NCBI RefSeq assembly: GCF_018070565.1
Contig: NZ_JAGPXL010000010.1
Span: 1 to 64,000 of the forward strand
Source: Streptomyces sp. B93
GTDB lineage: Bacteria; Actinomycetota; Actinomycetes; Streptomycetales; Streptomycetaceae
Direction: 5' to 3'
Length of the DNA stretch: 64,000 nucleotides
The notes under the pieces were generated by a model that saw only the letters and a list, made by a program, of their open reading frames with translations, did not search any database and was not told the DNA's origin. The first letter of the stretch is position 1. Each line of letters opens with the position of its first letter. Both the position numbers and the translations under genes were made by a program. Shown here piece after piece: positions 52,030 through 59,896 of this stretch.

Positions 52030-52854
52030 ATGAACTCCCGGACCCCTGTTGCCGCAGCGACCTCCCTCGGTGTGTGCGGCGTGCTGGCACTGGGCGGCGC
52101 GGCCACCGCGAACGCCGCCGAGGACGACCAGGCCATGGTCTCCGTCTTCCACGCCGTACCCGGTCTCACCGTCGACGTCTACGCCAACGGCGACGAGCTG
52201 ATCCCCGACTTCGAGCCGGGCACGCTCACCGAACCCCAGCCCCTGCCCGCCGGTTCCTACGACCTCGAGGTCTTCGAGGCCGGGGCCGACCCGCAGGGCG
52301 AACCCGTCCTCCAGAAGACCGTCGAGGTTCCGGCCGGAGCCAACGCGACCGTCGTGGCCCACCTCAACGCCGACGGCGAGCCGGAGCTGAACGCCTTCGT
52401 CAACGACACCTCGACGGTGGCCGCGGGCGACTCGCGCCTCACGGTCCGCCATGTCGCGGCGGCGCCCGCCGTCGACGTCAGGGCGGGCGGCCAGCCCGTG
52501 TTCAAGGGGCTGGAGAACCCGAAGGAGGACACCGCCGAGGTGGCCGCCGGGACGGTGTCGGCGGACGTCGTCCTCGCGGGCACCGACGACAACGCCATCG
52601 GCCCCGCCGACCTCGATCTGAAGGAGGGCACCACCAACATCGTCTACGCCTGGGGCAGCGCCCAGGACGACAACCTCGCGCTGAAGACGCAGTCCCTGAG
52701 CGGCATGGACTCGGCGCCCTCGGGCGTGAACGCCGGTTTTGCCGGGGGCGCCAACGACGCCGACGCGTGGCTGGCCTACGCCGCCGGTGTCGGACTGCTC
52801 GCGCTCGCGGGCGTGCTCAGCGCCCGTCGCCTGGCGGCACGCGACCGTGGCTGA
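52030..52854 (+). CDS. DUF4397 surface protein with C-terminal membrane anchor
   Basis: A 274-residue precursor. A signal peptide (residues 1-30, ending ATANAAEDD) is followed by DUF4397 beta-sandwich repeats (MVSVFHAVPGLTVDVYANGDELIPDFEPGTLTEPQPLPAG, then LTVRHVAAAPAVDVRAGGQPV). The C-terminus has DADAWLAYAAGVGLLALAGVL (membrane helix) and a positive tail RRLAARDRG, the shape of a sortase substrate but without an LPXTG or LAXTG motif. It is directly followed by a class F sortase gene. It probably resides on the cell surface; the binding partner is unknown. Confidence 0.85.
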   Translation: MNSRTPVAAATSLGVCGVLALGGAATANAAEDDQAMVSVFHAVPGLTVDVYANGDELIPDFEPGTLTEPQPLPAGSYDLEVFEAGADPQGEPVLQKTVEVPAGANATVVAHLNADGEPELNAFVNDTSTVAAGDSRLTVRHVAAAPAVDVRAGGQPVFKGLENPKEDTAEVAAGTVSADVVLAGTDDNAIGPADLDLKEGTTNIVYAWGSAQDDNLALKTQSLSGMDSAPSGVNAGFAGGANDADAWLAYAAGVGLLALAGVLSARRLAARDRG

Positions 52855-52864
52855 GGGGAGGCCG

Positions 52865-53506
52865 GTGCCACGACTCCGGGGACGGCTCCAGACAGCGGCG
52901 ACAGCCCTGCTGGCCGTCTCCGGAGCGGCGGTGCTGGCGCTCGCCCCGTCCGGTGAACGCCCGCCACCGGCCGCCGACTTCGACGTACGGCCCGCGTCGT
53001 CGGCGCCCGCGGACCCGGCCACCCCGGCGGACACCACCGACCGGTCCCCTACGGCCCTCCCGCGCCGCGTCGACATCGACCGCGTCGGACTGCGGGCGGA
53101 CGTCGAGCCCGTCGGTGTGGCCCGCGACGGCAGCGCGGAGATCCCGGGGAACCCGGACCGGGTGGGCTGGTACCGCCACGGCCCGTCCCCGGGAGCGCCC
53201 GCCGGTTCCGCCGTGCTCATGGGGCACGTCGACTCCCGCACCGGGGAACTCGGCGCCTTCGCCCGCCTCGTCGACGTCCGGCCGGGCGACGACGTGACCG
53301 TACGGCGTGCCTCCGGTCCTCCGGTGACGTACCGCGTCGTCGCCCGTGCCTCAGTCGACAAGGACCGGCTGCCCGCGGAGGTCTTCGCCAGGACCGGCGA
53401 GCCGGTGCTCACCATGATCACCTGTGCGCCGCCGTTCGACCCCGACCGGGGCGGCTACCAGCGCAACCTGATCGTGACGGCGACCCCGGTCGCCGCTCCG
53501 CGATGA
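52865..53506 (+). CDS. Class F sortase
   Basis: A 213-residue transpeptidase with an N-terminal membrane anchor (TAATALLAVSGAAVLALAPSG), a Pro/Ala linker, and the sortase beta-barrel with catalytic His in VLMGHVDSRTG (about residue 121), Cys in LTMITCAPPF (about 184) and Arg in GYQRNLIV (about 198). GTG 52865 follows GAGGGGAGG, 10 bases after the DUF4397 stop. The adjacent DUF4397 protein is its obvious candidate substrate. Confidence 0.9.
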   Translation: MPRLRGRLQTAATALLAVSGAAVLALAPSGERPPPAADFDVRPASSAPADPATPADTTDRSPTALPRRVDIDRVGLRADVEPVGVARDGSAEIPGNPDRVGWYRHGPSPGAPAGSAVLMGHVDSRTGELGAFARLVDVRPGDDVTVRRASGPPVTYRVVARASVDKDRLPAEVFARTGEPVLTMITCAPPFDPDRGGYQRNLIVTATPVAAPR

Positions 53507-53515
53507 GGTCCACGA

Positions 53516-53532
53516 CCGAGGCCCGCCCTCGG
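53516..53532 (+). terminator. Weak hairpin between sortase and anti-sigma genes
   Basis: CCGAGG and CCTCGG form a 6-bp stem with a 5-base loop just after the sortase stop. It could attenuate transcription into the anti-sigma gene rather than end it. Confidence 0.3.
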
Positions 53533-53551
53533 GACCGCGGGGTGCCGGCCC

Positions 53552-54259
53552 GTGGCTGAACACCTGGACGACCATGAACTGACCGGCCTCGCGCTCGGGG
53601 CCGAAGCCCCCGTCCCCCCGCGCCGGCGGGACCACCTCGACCGGTGTGCGCGGTGCCGCGGCGAACTGCGACGGCTGTGCCAGGTGGTGCGCGCCGCCCG
53701 GGAGGTGTCGACCGAGGACGTCCTCACCGCGCCACCCGAGGGGGTGTGGCGCTCGATCGCGGCCGAGCTGGAACTGGCGGGGGACACGCCCGGAGAGCGC
53801 CCGGCACCGGGCACCGGGCGTCGCCGGTCCGGGCGCCGCGCACTGCTGCTGGCCGCCGCGAGCCTGGTCGCCGGGGCCGTGCTGGGCGCCGCCGCCACCT
53901 CGTGGTGGCCGGAGGACGGGGTGCCGCCGGGCGCCGGGGCGGGGGCGGTGCGCCGCCTCGCCCCGCTGACGACCGGCGACGCCGTCGGCACCGTACGCCT
54001 GGTCCGCGGCCCCGCCGTCACGGTGACCGTCACCGACCTGCCCCGGACGGACGGCTACTACGAGGTCTGGCTCATGGACCGGAGCCACACCCGGCTCATC
54101 GCGCTGGGCGTGCTCGGAGCGGACGGCAGCGCGACCCTGCACCTGCCCTCCGGGGTCGACCTCGCCGCCTACCCGCTGCTCGACGTGTCGGCCCAGGAGG
54201 ACGACGGCGACCCCGCCCACTCGGGGGAGAGCGTCGTACGCGGCACCCTGCCGGGCTGA
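53552..54259 (+). CDS. Zinc-finger anti-sigma factor (RskA-like)
   Basis: A 235-residue protein. The N-terminal zf-HC2-type motif DHLDRCARCRGEL (HX3CX2C) is at about residues 29-41, a transmembrane helix (ALLLAAASLVAGAVLGAAATSWW) at about 94-116, and a C-terminal extracytoplasmic RskA-like domain with TDLPRTDGYYEVWLMDRSHTRLIALGVLGADG. It should sequester the divergently encoded ECF sigma factor at the membrane. GTG 53552 has no strong ribosome site. It is the third gene of the DUF4397-sortase unit. Confidence 0.87.
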   Translation: MAEHLDDHELTGLALGAEAPVPPRRRDHLDRCARCRGELRRLCQVVRAAREVSTEDVLTAPPEGVWRSIAAELELAGDTPGERPAPGTGRRRSGRRALLLAAASLVAGAVLGAAATSWWPEDGVPPGAGAGAVRRLAPLTTGDAVGTVRLVRGPAVTVTVTDLPRTDGYYEVWLMDRSHTRLIALGVLGADGSATLHLPSGVDLAAYPLLDVSAQEDDGDPAHSGESVVRGTLPG

Positions 54260-54272
54260 GGTCCGGCGGCGC

Positions 54273-54809
54273 TCAGGGCGCAAGCCCCGCGTGGGCCAGC
54301 GCCTGCTTCAGGAGCACCCCGTGGCCGCCCGGCATCTCGCTCTGCACCGCCGGGGAGAGCGCCTCCTGGGGGCTGAACCAGACCAGGTCCAAGGCGTCCT
54401 GGCGGGGGCGGCAGTCGCCGGTGACCGGGACGATGTAGGCCAGGGAGACCGCGTGCTGGCGGGGGTCGTGGTACGCGGTGATGCCCTGGGTGGGGAAGTA
54501 CTCGGCGATGGTGAAGGGCTGGAGGGACGGGGGGACGCGGGGGAGGGCGACCGGGCCGAGGTCCTTCTCCAGGTGGCGCAGGAGGGCGTCCCGAACGCGT
54601 TCGTGGTGCAGGACGCGGCCGGAGACGAGCGTGCGGCTGACCGTGCCGTCGGGTCCGATGCGCAGCAGCAGCCCGATGCTGGTGACCTCACCGCAGTCGT
54701 CGACGCGCACCGGCACGGCTTCGACGTAGAGGATCGGCATGCGCGCGCGTGCCATCTCCAGTTCGTCCGGGGACAGCCAGCCGGGCGTGGTCTCGGTCAT
54801 GTCAGACAT
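54273..54809 (-). CDS. NUDIX-like hydrolase family protein (DUF4916)
   Basis: A 178-residue protein beginning WLSPDELEMARARMPILYVEAVPVRVDD. The segment GRVLHHERVRDALLRHLEKDLGP stands where the Nudix box (GX5EX7REUXEEXGU) should be but lacks the REXXEE core, so catalysis of the usual type is doubtful. It is a known actinobacterial family, function unknown. Two starts are possible (54809, 54800). Confidence 0.8.
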   Translation of the reverse strand: MSDMTETTPGWLSPDELEMARARMPILYVEAVPVRVDDCGEVTSIGLLLRIGPDGTVSRTLVSGRVLHHERVRDALLRHLEKDLGPVALPRVPPSLQPFTIAEYFPTQGITAYHDPRQHAVSLAYIVPVTGDCRPRQDALDLVWFSPQEALSPAVQSEMPGGHGVLLKQALAHAGLAP

Positions 54810-54930
54810 TGGGTGATCATACTTTCGAGAGGTGTCGCGGGGGAGTCAGGGTTTCACGGTCACCGCGCGGGGGCGTGGAGCCACGGCCCGGCGGGTGGGC
54901 GCGCCAGCCGGGTGGTTAGGGTGAGCAGCC

Positions 54931-55812
54931 ATGCCCTACTCCGAATCGCCGCTGCTCGCGCCCGCAGAAGCCCCCGCCGAAGCCCCGCCCGCCGACATAC
55001 GGCTGATCGTCACCGACATGGACGGCACCCTCCTCGACGACGACAAGCGCGCCCCGCGCGAGCTGTGGACGGTACTGGAGCGGCTGCGTGAGCGCGGGGT
55101 GGTGTTCAGCCCGGCGAGCGGTCGGCAGTACGCCAGCCTCGCGCGCGAGTTCGAGCGGGCCGCCGAGGGCATGGTGTTCATCGCGGAGAACGGCACCTAT
55201 GTCGTGCGCGACGGCATCGAGCTGAGTTCCGACCTGCTCGACGGCGAGGTCGTGCACCAGGTCGTGGACACCGTACGGCGGCTCTCGGCCGGGGGCGTGG
55301 ACGTCGGCGCCGTCGTCTGCGGCAAGCGGGCCGCCTACGTCGAGCGGACCGACGAGCCGTTCCTTGCCGAGGTCCGCAAGTACTACGTGGAGCACCGCCT
55401 CGTCGACGACATCACCGCCGTCGACGACGACATCATCAAGGTCGCCCTCTACGACTTCGGGCCCGCCGAGCGGACCACCGCGCCGGCGCTCGCCGCCTTC
55501 ACCGCCACCCACCAGGTCGTCGTCTCCGGTGAGCACTGGGTCGACGTCATGAACCCGACCGCCAACAAGGGGGCCGCCGTACGGCGGCTCCAGCGCGATC
55601 TCGGGATCACCCCGGCGCAGACCATGGTGTTCGGCGACTACCTGAACGACCTGGAGATGCTGGACACCGCGGAGTGGTCCTTCGCCATGGCCAACGCCCA
55701 TCCGGAGGTCGTCCGCCGCGCCCGCCACCTCGCCCCCTCCAACAACGACAACGGCGTTCTGCGCACCATCGCCCGCGTACTGGGTCTGACCGCCCCTTCG
55801 GATCACCGCTGA
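54931..55812 (+). CDS. HAD-superfamily phosphatase (Cof type)
   Basis: A 293-residue protein. Motif I VTDMDGTLLDDD is near residue 27, a large alpha/beta cap follows, and the C-terminal GDYLNDLEMLDTA carries the metal-binding Asp residues. The cap type matches Cof/YidA-like sugar-phosphate phosphatases. The N-terminal Ala/Pro-rich ~22 residues are extra. A TAGGGT element nine bases before the ATG and the lack of a good ribosome site suggest leaderless initiation. Confidence 0.88.
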   Translation: MPYSESPLLAPAEAPAEAPPADIRLIVTDMDGTLLDDDKRAPRELWTVLERLRERGVVFSPASGRQYASLAREFERAAEGMVFIAENGTYVVRDGIELSSDLLDGEVVHQVVDTVRRLSAGGVDVGAVVCGKRAAYVERTDEPFLAEVRKYYVEHRLVDDITAVDDDIIKVALYDFGPAERTTAPALAAFTATHQVVVSGEHWVDVMNPTANKGAAVRRLQRDLGITPAQTMVFGDYLNDLEMLDTAEWSFAMANAHPEVVRRARHLAPSNNDNGVLRTIARVLGLTAPSDHR

Positions 55813-55838
55813 CGCCTCGGCGGTGCAGGATGGGTAGC

Positions 55839-55856
55839 GGGGGCGGGACCGCCCCC
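55839..55856 (+). terminator. Short GC hairpin after the HAD gene
   Basis: GGGGGCG and CGCCCCC form a 7-bp stem with a GGAC loop, 26 bases after the stop and 26 bases before the next ATG. Plausible weak terminator. Confidence 0.4.
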
Positions 55857-55882
55857 GTGCCCGGCCGGAAGGAAGCAGCCAG

Positions 55883-57124
55883 ATGAGCGTGTCCGCCGTC
55901 GCCCGGCTCACCCGGGACCTCACCGCCGGACTCGACGGGGCCGGGCTGGAGGGCTTCTACCGGGACCTGCACCGCCACCCGGAGCTGTCGTTCGCCGAGC
56001 ACCGTACGGCGGCCAGGCTCGCGATGCGGCTGCGCGCGGCAGGGTTCCAGGTGACCGAACGCGTCGGCCGTACCGGTGTGGTCGCGGTGCTCGGCAACGG
56101 GGACGGGCCGGTGGTGTGGCTGCGCGCCGACATGGACGCGCTGCCGGTGCGGGAGGCGACCGGTCTCGCCTACGCCTCCACCGTCGACGGGGTGATGCAC
56201 GCCTGTGGTCACGATCTGCACCTGACCTGGCTGGTGGGGGCCGCCGAGGCGCTCGCCGCCGCCCGGGAGACCTGGTCGGGAACGCTGGTGGTGATCGGGC
56301 AGCCCGCCGAGGAGCACGGCGGGGGAGCCGCCGCCATGGTCGCCGACGGCGTCCAGGAGCGGTTCCCGCGTCCCGACGCGCTGTTCGCGCAGCACGCGGT
56401 GCCGGGGCCCGCCGGGCTGCTGCCGCACACGCCCGGTCTGATCCTGTCCGCCTCGGACGACGTGGAGATCGTCGTGCACGGCCTCGGCGGGCACGGGTCG
56501 CGGCCCGAGTCGACCGTCGATCCGCTGGTGACGGCCGCGTACATCGTCACCCGGTTGCAGACCGTCGTCGCGCGGGAGGTCGCGGCCAAGGACTCGGCGG
56601 TGCTGACGGTGGGGCGGTTCCATGCCGGGACGCAGGCCAACATCATCCCGGCGGAGGCGAGGCTCACGTTGAACCTGCGCACCCAGGACCCGGTGGTCCG
56701 GGGCCGGGTGCTCACCTCGGTGCGGCGGATCGTGACGGGGGAGTGCCAGGCCGCGGGCTGCCCGGCGCCGCCGGAGATCACCGTCGCGGCCGAGTTCCCG
56801 AACACCGTCAACGACGCCGTCCTGGACGTACGGATCGCCGCCGTCCACCGGGAGGTGTTCGGCGCGGACAGCGTGCTGGACTTCGGCCCGGCGATGGGCA
56901 GCGAGGACTTCTCGCGGCTGGCGCCGCCCGGGGTGCCGTACGACTACTGGTTCGTGACCTCCACCCCGGCGGCCGTGTGGGACGCGGTGCCGGGCGCGGA
57001 CATGGCGGAGAAGCTCGGGAAGGTGCCCAGCAACCACAGCCCGCTGTTCGCGCCCGACCCGGTGGTGCTGGTGCCGGGCGTACGGGCCCTGGTGTCGGCC
57101 GCGCTCAGCGGGCTGGAGGGCTGA
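55883..57124 (+). CDS. M20-family amidohydrolase / peptidase
   Basis: A 413-residue metallohydrolase: HRHPELSFAEHRTA at the N-terminus, DMDALPVREATG, ACGHDLHLTWLVGAAEAL (metal ligands), GQPAEEHGGGAAAMVADG (catalytic Glu), the dimerisation-domain GLGGHGSRPEST, and MGSEDFSRLAPPGVPY near the end. This is the hippurate hydrolase / N-acyl amino acid amidohydrolase branch. It removes an acyl or aminoacyl group from a small substrate in the cytoplasm; the natural substrate is not predictable. GGAAGGAAG precedes the ATG. Confidence 0.9.
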   Translation: MSVSAVARLTRDLTAGLDGAGLEGFYRDLHRHPELSFAEHRTAARLAMRLRAAGFQVTERVGRTGVVAVLGNGDGPVVWLRADMDALPVREATGLAYASTVDGVMHACGHDLHLTWLVGAAEALAAARETWSGTLVVIGQPAEEHGGGAAAMVADGVQERFPRPDALFAQHAVPGPAGLLPHTPGLILSASDDVEIVVHGLGGHGSRPESTVDPLVTAAYIVTRLQTVVAREVAAKDSAVLTVGRFHAGTQANIIPAEARLTLNLRTQDPVVRGRVLTSVRRIVTGECQAAGCPAPPEITVAAEFPNTVNDAVLDVRIAAVHREVFGADSVLDFGPAMGSEDFSRLAPPGVPYDYWFVTSTPAAVWDAVPGADMAEKLGKVPSNHSPLFAPDPVVLVPGVRALVSAALSGLEG

Positions 57125-57149
57125 CCGGGCGGCGCGGCCCGCGGCCGGG

Positions 57150-57797
57150 TCACGCGGCGCGGCGCAGGCTGTCCTCCGCGATCTCCTTGTCCAGGGACGC
57201 CCGCACCAGCGCGGCGGCGAGCACCGCCGGTTCGGTGTCACCGGCGAGCTTCGCCACCCGGTCCGGGTCCTGGGGCAGGTGGAGCCGCTGGGCGCCGGAC
57301 AGTGCCTTGCCGTCCAGGTAGGGGGCGAACTCCGGCCACACGCGCTGCACCTCCCGCAGGAAGATGTCGGCGCCCGCCGCGCCGATCCCGGGAACCTCCT
57401 GGAGCAGGCCCCGCAGCGCGTCGGTGTCGCCGTCGGCCTCCTCACGCAGCCGCCGCAGGTCGCCGCCCCACCGGTCGGTGAGCAATTCGGCGGCGTCCGC
57501 GAGCTGGGTGGCGGTGCGTTCGTCGTAGCGCCGGTAGCCGCCGCGGCCCAGCGCGTCCACCCGCTGCTGCCAGTCCGCCGCCGCCATCCGCTTCGGATCG
57601 CGCAGCCCGGCCTCGTACAGCTCCCGGGCCGCGGCGACGGCCACCGAGGCCCGGATGCGGGCGCTCAGCAGATGGGCGAGGACCAGCAGCCGGTACAGGG
57701 GCTGCGGGGTGTCGCGCAGCCGGATGCCCGCCTCGTCGGCGTACGTCCGGCCGTGGGCGCGCACCAGTTCGCGCACCACGCGCCGGTCGTCGGTCAT
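57150..57797 (-). CDS. HhH-GPD (endonuclease III-like) DNA glycosylase-fold protein
   Basis: A 215-residue protein. LYRLLVLAHLLSARIRASVAVAAARELYEAGL and LLQEVPGIGAAGADIFLREVQRVWPEFAPYLDGKAL match the HhH-GPD fold, with the hairpin VPGIGAAGA and an Asp (YLD) where the catalytic Asp normally sits. The bifunctional-lyase Lys, which follows PG(V/I)G in endonuclease III, is replaced by Ala, and no iron-sulfur Cys motif is present, so it may be a monofunctional glycosylase or a binding protein. The start overlaps the stop of the upstream gene (ATGA). Last gene of the Wbl-Dps operon. Confidence 0.82.
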   Translation of the reverse strand: MTDDRRVVRELVRAHGRTYADEAGIRLRDTPQPLYRLLVLAHLLSARIRASVAVAAARELYEAGLRDPKRMAAADWQQRVDALGRGGYRRYDERTATQLADAAELLTDRWGGDLRRLREEADGDTDALRGLLQEVPGIGAAGADIFLREVQRVWPEFAPYLDGKALSGAQRLHLPQDPDRVAKLAGDTEPAVLAAALVRASLDKEIAEDSLRRAA

Positions 57798-58126
57798 GGC
57801 TTCAGCGGGTCGTGGCCGAGGGACATCAGGTGGTGCCTGCGGCGGGTCTGCTCGGCCTCCGGCTCGTTCTCCAGGTCCGCCTCGGCGCTGACGGTGTCCA
57901 CGACTTCGTACATCACCTCGATGTCGTCGTCGGTGAGGTCCATGCGCCGCTTCTGGAGGATGGCGAGGACGTGCTGCCCCATCGGCTCGCCCGCATGGTC
58001 CGGCAGGGGCTCGGTGTCCTCGTCGGCGTCGCTGACCCGCAGCCAGGTCGCCAGTTCGTTGGAGGTCATGTTCACCACGCGGTGGAAGTCCTCCCACAGC
58101 GTGTCGAGTTCGAGGGCGTCGCTCAT
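57794..58126 (-). CDS. DUF3140 protein
   Basis: A 110-residue acidic protein: LDTLWEDFHRVVNMTSNELATWLRVSDADE is the DUF3140 core; DNA binding has been suggested for the family but not shown, to my knowledge. AAGGGG precedes ATG 58126. The stop overlaps the HhH-GPD start (ATGA), and it starts 26 bases after the Dps-like gene. Confidence 0.82.
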   Translation of the reverse strand: MSDALELDTLWEDFHRVVNMTSNELATWLRVSDADEDTEPLPDHAGEPMGQHVLAILQKRRMDLTDDDIEVMYEVVDTVSAEADLENEPEAEQTRRRHHLMSLGHDPLKP

Positions 58127-58152
58127 CTTCTGCCCCTTCCTCATCCGTGCCG

Positions 58153-58635
58153 TCAGTGCTCGCGGGGCCAGTTCTCCGCGTCGAACATCCAGCGCTGCTT
58201 CTCCAGCTCCGCCGTGATGCCGATCAGCAGGTCCTGGGTGACGGGGTCGGCCTTCTCGGTGGCCTCGATCCGCTCCCGCAGCCGTTTGACCGCCGCCTCC
58301 AGGGACTCGACCATCACCTCGACGACCTCGCTGTCGCGCACCCAGCCCTCCTTGGGGCCGGGCAGCGTGAAGGCCGAGGCGATCGTCTCGGGGCGGCCGT
58401 CCGGCGGCAGGCCGAGCGCGGCGGAACGTTCCGCCACGGTGTCGGCGTACTCGCGGGCCGTGGCGACGACCTCGTCCAGCTGGAGGTGGATGGAACGGAA
58501 CCGCGGACCCACGATGCTCCAGTGCGCCTGCTTCCCGGTCAGGGAGAGCCCGAGAAGGTCCACGAGGGTGCTCTGGAGTGCGTCCCCGGCGACCCTGCGG
58601 GCGTCCTCGGGCAGCGTGCTCTTCACGACAGTCAT
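58153..58635 (-). CDS. dps: Dps-family ferritin-like DNA-protection protein
   Basis: A 160-residue four-helix protein. LLGLSLTGKQAHWSIVGPRFRSIHLQLDEVVATARE gives the Dps ferroxidase site (His, then D/E ligands) at the dimer interface, and KADPVTQDLLIGITAELEKQRWMFDAENW is the last helix. It oxidises and stores iron and may bind DNA under oxidative stress. The ATG overlaps the stop of the upstream Wbl gene (ATGA). Short N-terminal tail of ~10 residues with one Lys and two Arg. Confidence 0.9.
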   Translation of the reverse strand: MTVVKSTLPEDARRVAGDALQSTLVDLLGLSLTGKQAHWSIVGPRFRSIHLQLDEVVATAREYADTVAERSAALGLPPDGRPETIASAFTLPGPKEGWVRDSEVVEVMVESLEAAVKRLRERIEATEKADPVTQDLLIGITAELEKQRWMFDAENWPREH

Positions 58636-58889
58636 ACGGTGCCTCTCCTGGTGGCGTGGGTTCTTGTGGTCCGGAGCAGTGCGCCGCGCTCCTCCTCGCA
58701 GGTCCCTCCCCACACACCCGAGGTCTGTCCGCTGTCCAGCGCGTAGACCAGACAGTCGGTGATCACCGGGCAACGGGCACACACGCGCTTCGCGGCCGCG
58801 ATGTCCCGCAGCGCCGGTCCGCTGGTGCCCACGGGGAAGAACAGCTCGGGGTCCTCTCCCACGCAGGCCGCACTGCGCAACCACTCCAT
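58632..58889 (-). CDS. WhiB-like (Wbl) iron-sulfur transcription factor
   Basis: An 85-residue protein beginning MEWLRSAACVGEDPELFFPVG. The four cluster cysteines are AAC (9), CARC (37, 40) and DC (46), and the G(V/I)WGG turn is present (SGVWGGTCEEER), followed by a basic tail. It binds a redox-sensitive [4Fe-4S] cluster and acts with a sigma factor. ATG 58889 is chosen over an upstream TTG since the family begins here. It is the first gene of a coupled operon with dps, DUF3140 and an HhH-GPD protein. Confidence 0.92.
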   Translation of the reverse strand: MEWLRSAACVGEDPELFFPVGTSGPALRDIAAAKRVCARCPVITDCLVYALDSGQTSGVWGGTCEEERGALLRTTRTHATRRGTV

Positions 58890-58935
58890 GGGGGCGCGGG
58901 TGCCCAGGGCCAAAACGTGCAAACGCCACGCTGTC

Positions 58936-59760
58936 TCAGGTGGCGAGCACCCCGTCCAGGAACCGAGTCAGGTCGGCGAACACCTCCGCCTTGTTCGTCT
59001 CGTGGAACACCTCGTGCCGGGCACCGGGGTAGATCCGCTCGGTGAGCGGGCCGTCCCCGGCCAGTCGCCGGACGCCCGTGCGGCTGCCGGGCAACGGCAC
59101 CAGCCGGTCGTCGTCCCCGTGCAGCCACAGCAGCGGCAGCGGGGCCACGGAGCCGCCGTCGGTGACGGTCGCGAGGGTCCGTACGAACGCCTCGAGCGTC
59201 GGGCGTCTCATCGGCCCGTGCCAGACCAGCGGGTCCGCCGCGTACGACGCCCCGACGGCGGGGTCGCGGGAGAGCGCGGCCGGGCTGACCGGGACGTCGG
59301 GGACCTCGCCGTGCCGCTCGGCCTCGGCCAGCAGCCGCGCGGGGGTCTCCCAGGGGCCGATCACCGGCCCGGAGAGGACCAGGGCGGTCAGGGTGGCGCC
59401 GTACCGCTGGGCGTAGCGGGCGGCGATCAGCCCGCCCATCGAGTGGCCGACCAGCACCGCCGGTACGTCCGGATGGGCGGCGCGGGCCAGTTCGGCGACG
59501 GCGCGCACATCGGTGACGACGTCCTCGAAGTCCTCGATCACCACCCGCTCGCCCGCCGACCGGCCGTGGCCGGCGTGGTCGGGGCCGAACACGGCGGCGC
59601 CGTGGGCCGTCAGCACCTCGGCCACCGGCGCGTACCGGCCGATGTGCTCGCCGTAGCCGTGGGCCAGGAGGGCGACGTACCGCGGCCGTGGATGCGGCCA
59701 CTCCCGGGCGGCGATCGTGCCCCGGGTGCCGTCGAGGGTGTGGTCGCGGGCGTCCGTCAT
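58936..59760 (-). CDS. Alpha/beta hydrolase, monoacylglycerol-lipase type
   Basis: A 274-residue serine hydrolase: VALLAHGYGEHIGRYAPVAEVLTAHGAAVFGPDHAGHGRS (oxyanion HG), nucleophile GHSMGG (about residue 105), LWLHGDDDRLVPL (Asp) and GARHEVFHE (His). This is the hydrolase_4/monoacylglycerol lipase pattern. ATG 59760 follows GGAGG. It is divergent from the thiolase gene and shares the TAGCA-G-TGCTA operator region, pointing to common control in lipid metabolism. Confidence 0.9.
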   Translation of the reverse strand: MTDARDHTLDGTRGTIAAREWPHPRPRYVALLAHGYGEHIGRYAPVAEVLTAHGAAVFGPDHAGHGRSAGERVVIEDFEDVVTDVRAVAELARAAHPDVPAVLVGHSMGGLIAARYAQRYGATLTALVLSGPVIGPWETPARLLAEAERHGEVPDVPVSPAALSRDPAVGASYAADPLVWHGPMRRPTLEAFVRTLATVTDGGSVAPLPLLWLHGDDDRLVPLPGSRTGVRRLAGDGPLTERIYPGARHEVFHETNKAEVFADLTRFLDGVLAT

Positions 59761-59837
59761 CTGCGCGCCTCCAGCGGCGTCGGCGAAGGTTCCCGGGGAT
59801 CTTCCCAGCGGGCCGCCCCGAGGTCTATAGTCCAAAA

Positions 59838-59850
59838 CTAGCAGTGCTAA
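59838..59850. promoter_or_regulatory. Operator-like palindrome between the lipase and thiolase genes
   Basis: CTAGCAGTGCTAA contains the perfect TAGCA-G-TGCTA palindrome in an unusually AT-rich patch (TATAGT at 59826, CTAATTAA at 59847). It sits 47 bases before the thiolase GTG and 78 bases from the lipase ATG, and is typical of TetR-type regulators of fatty-acid genes. No regulator gene is adjacent. Confidence 0.55.
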
Positions 59851-59896
59851 TTAAGGTGCCGGTCACCGGAGACCGGCGTCGGTCAGGAGTCCCCTC

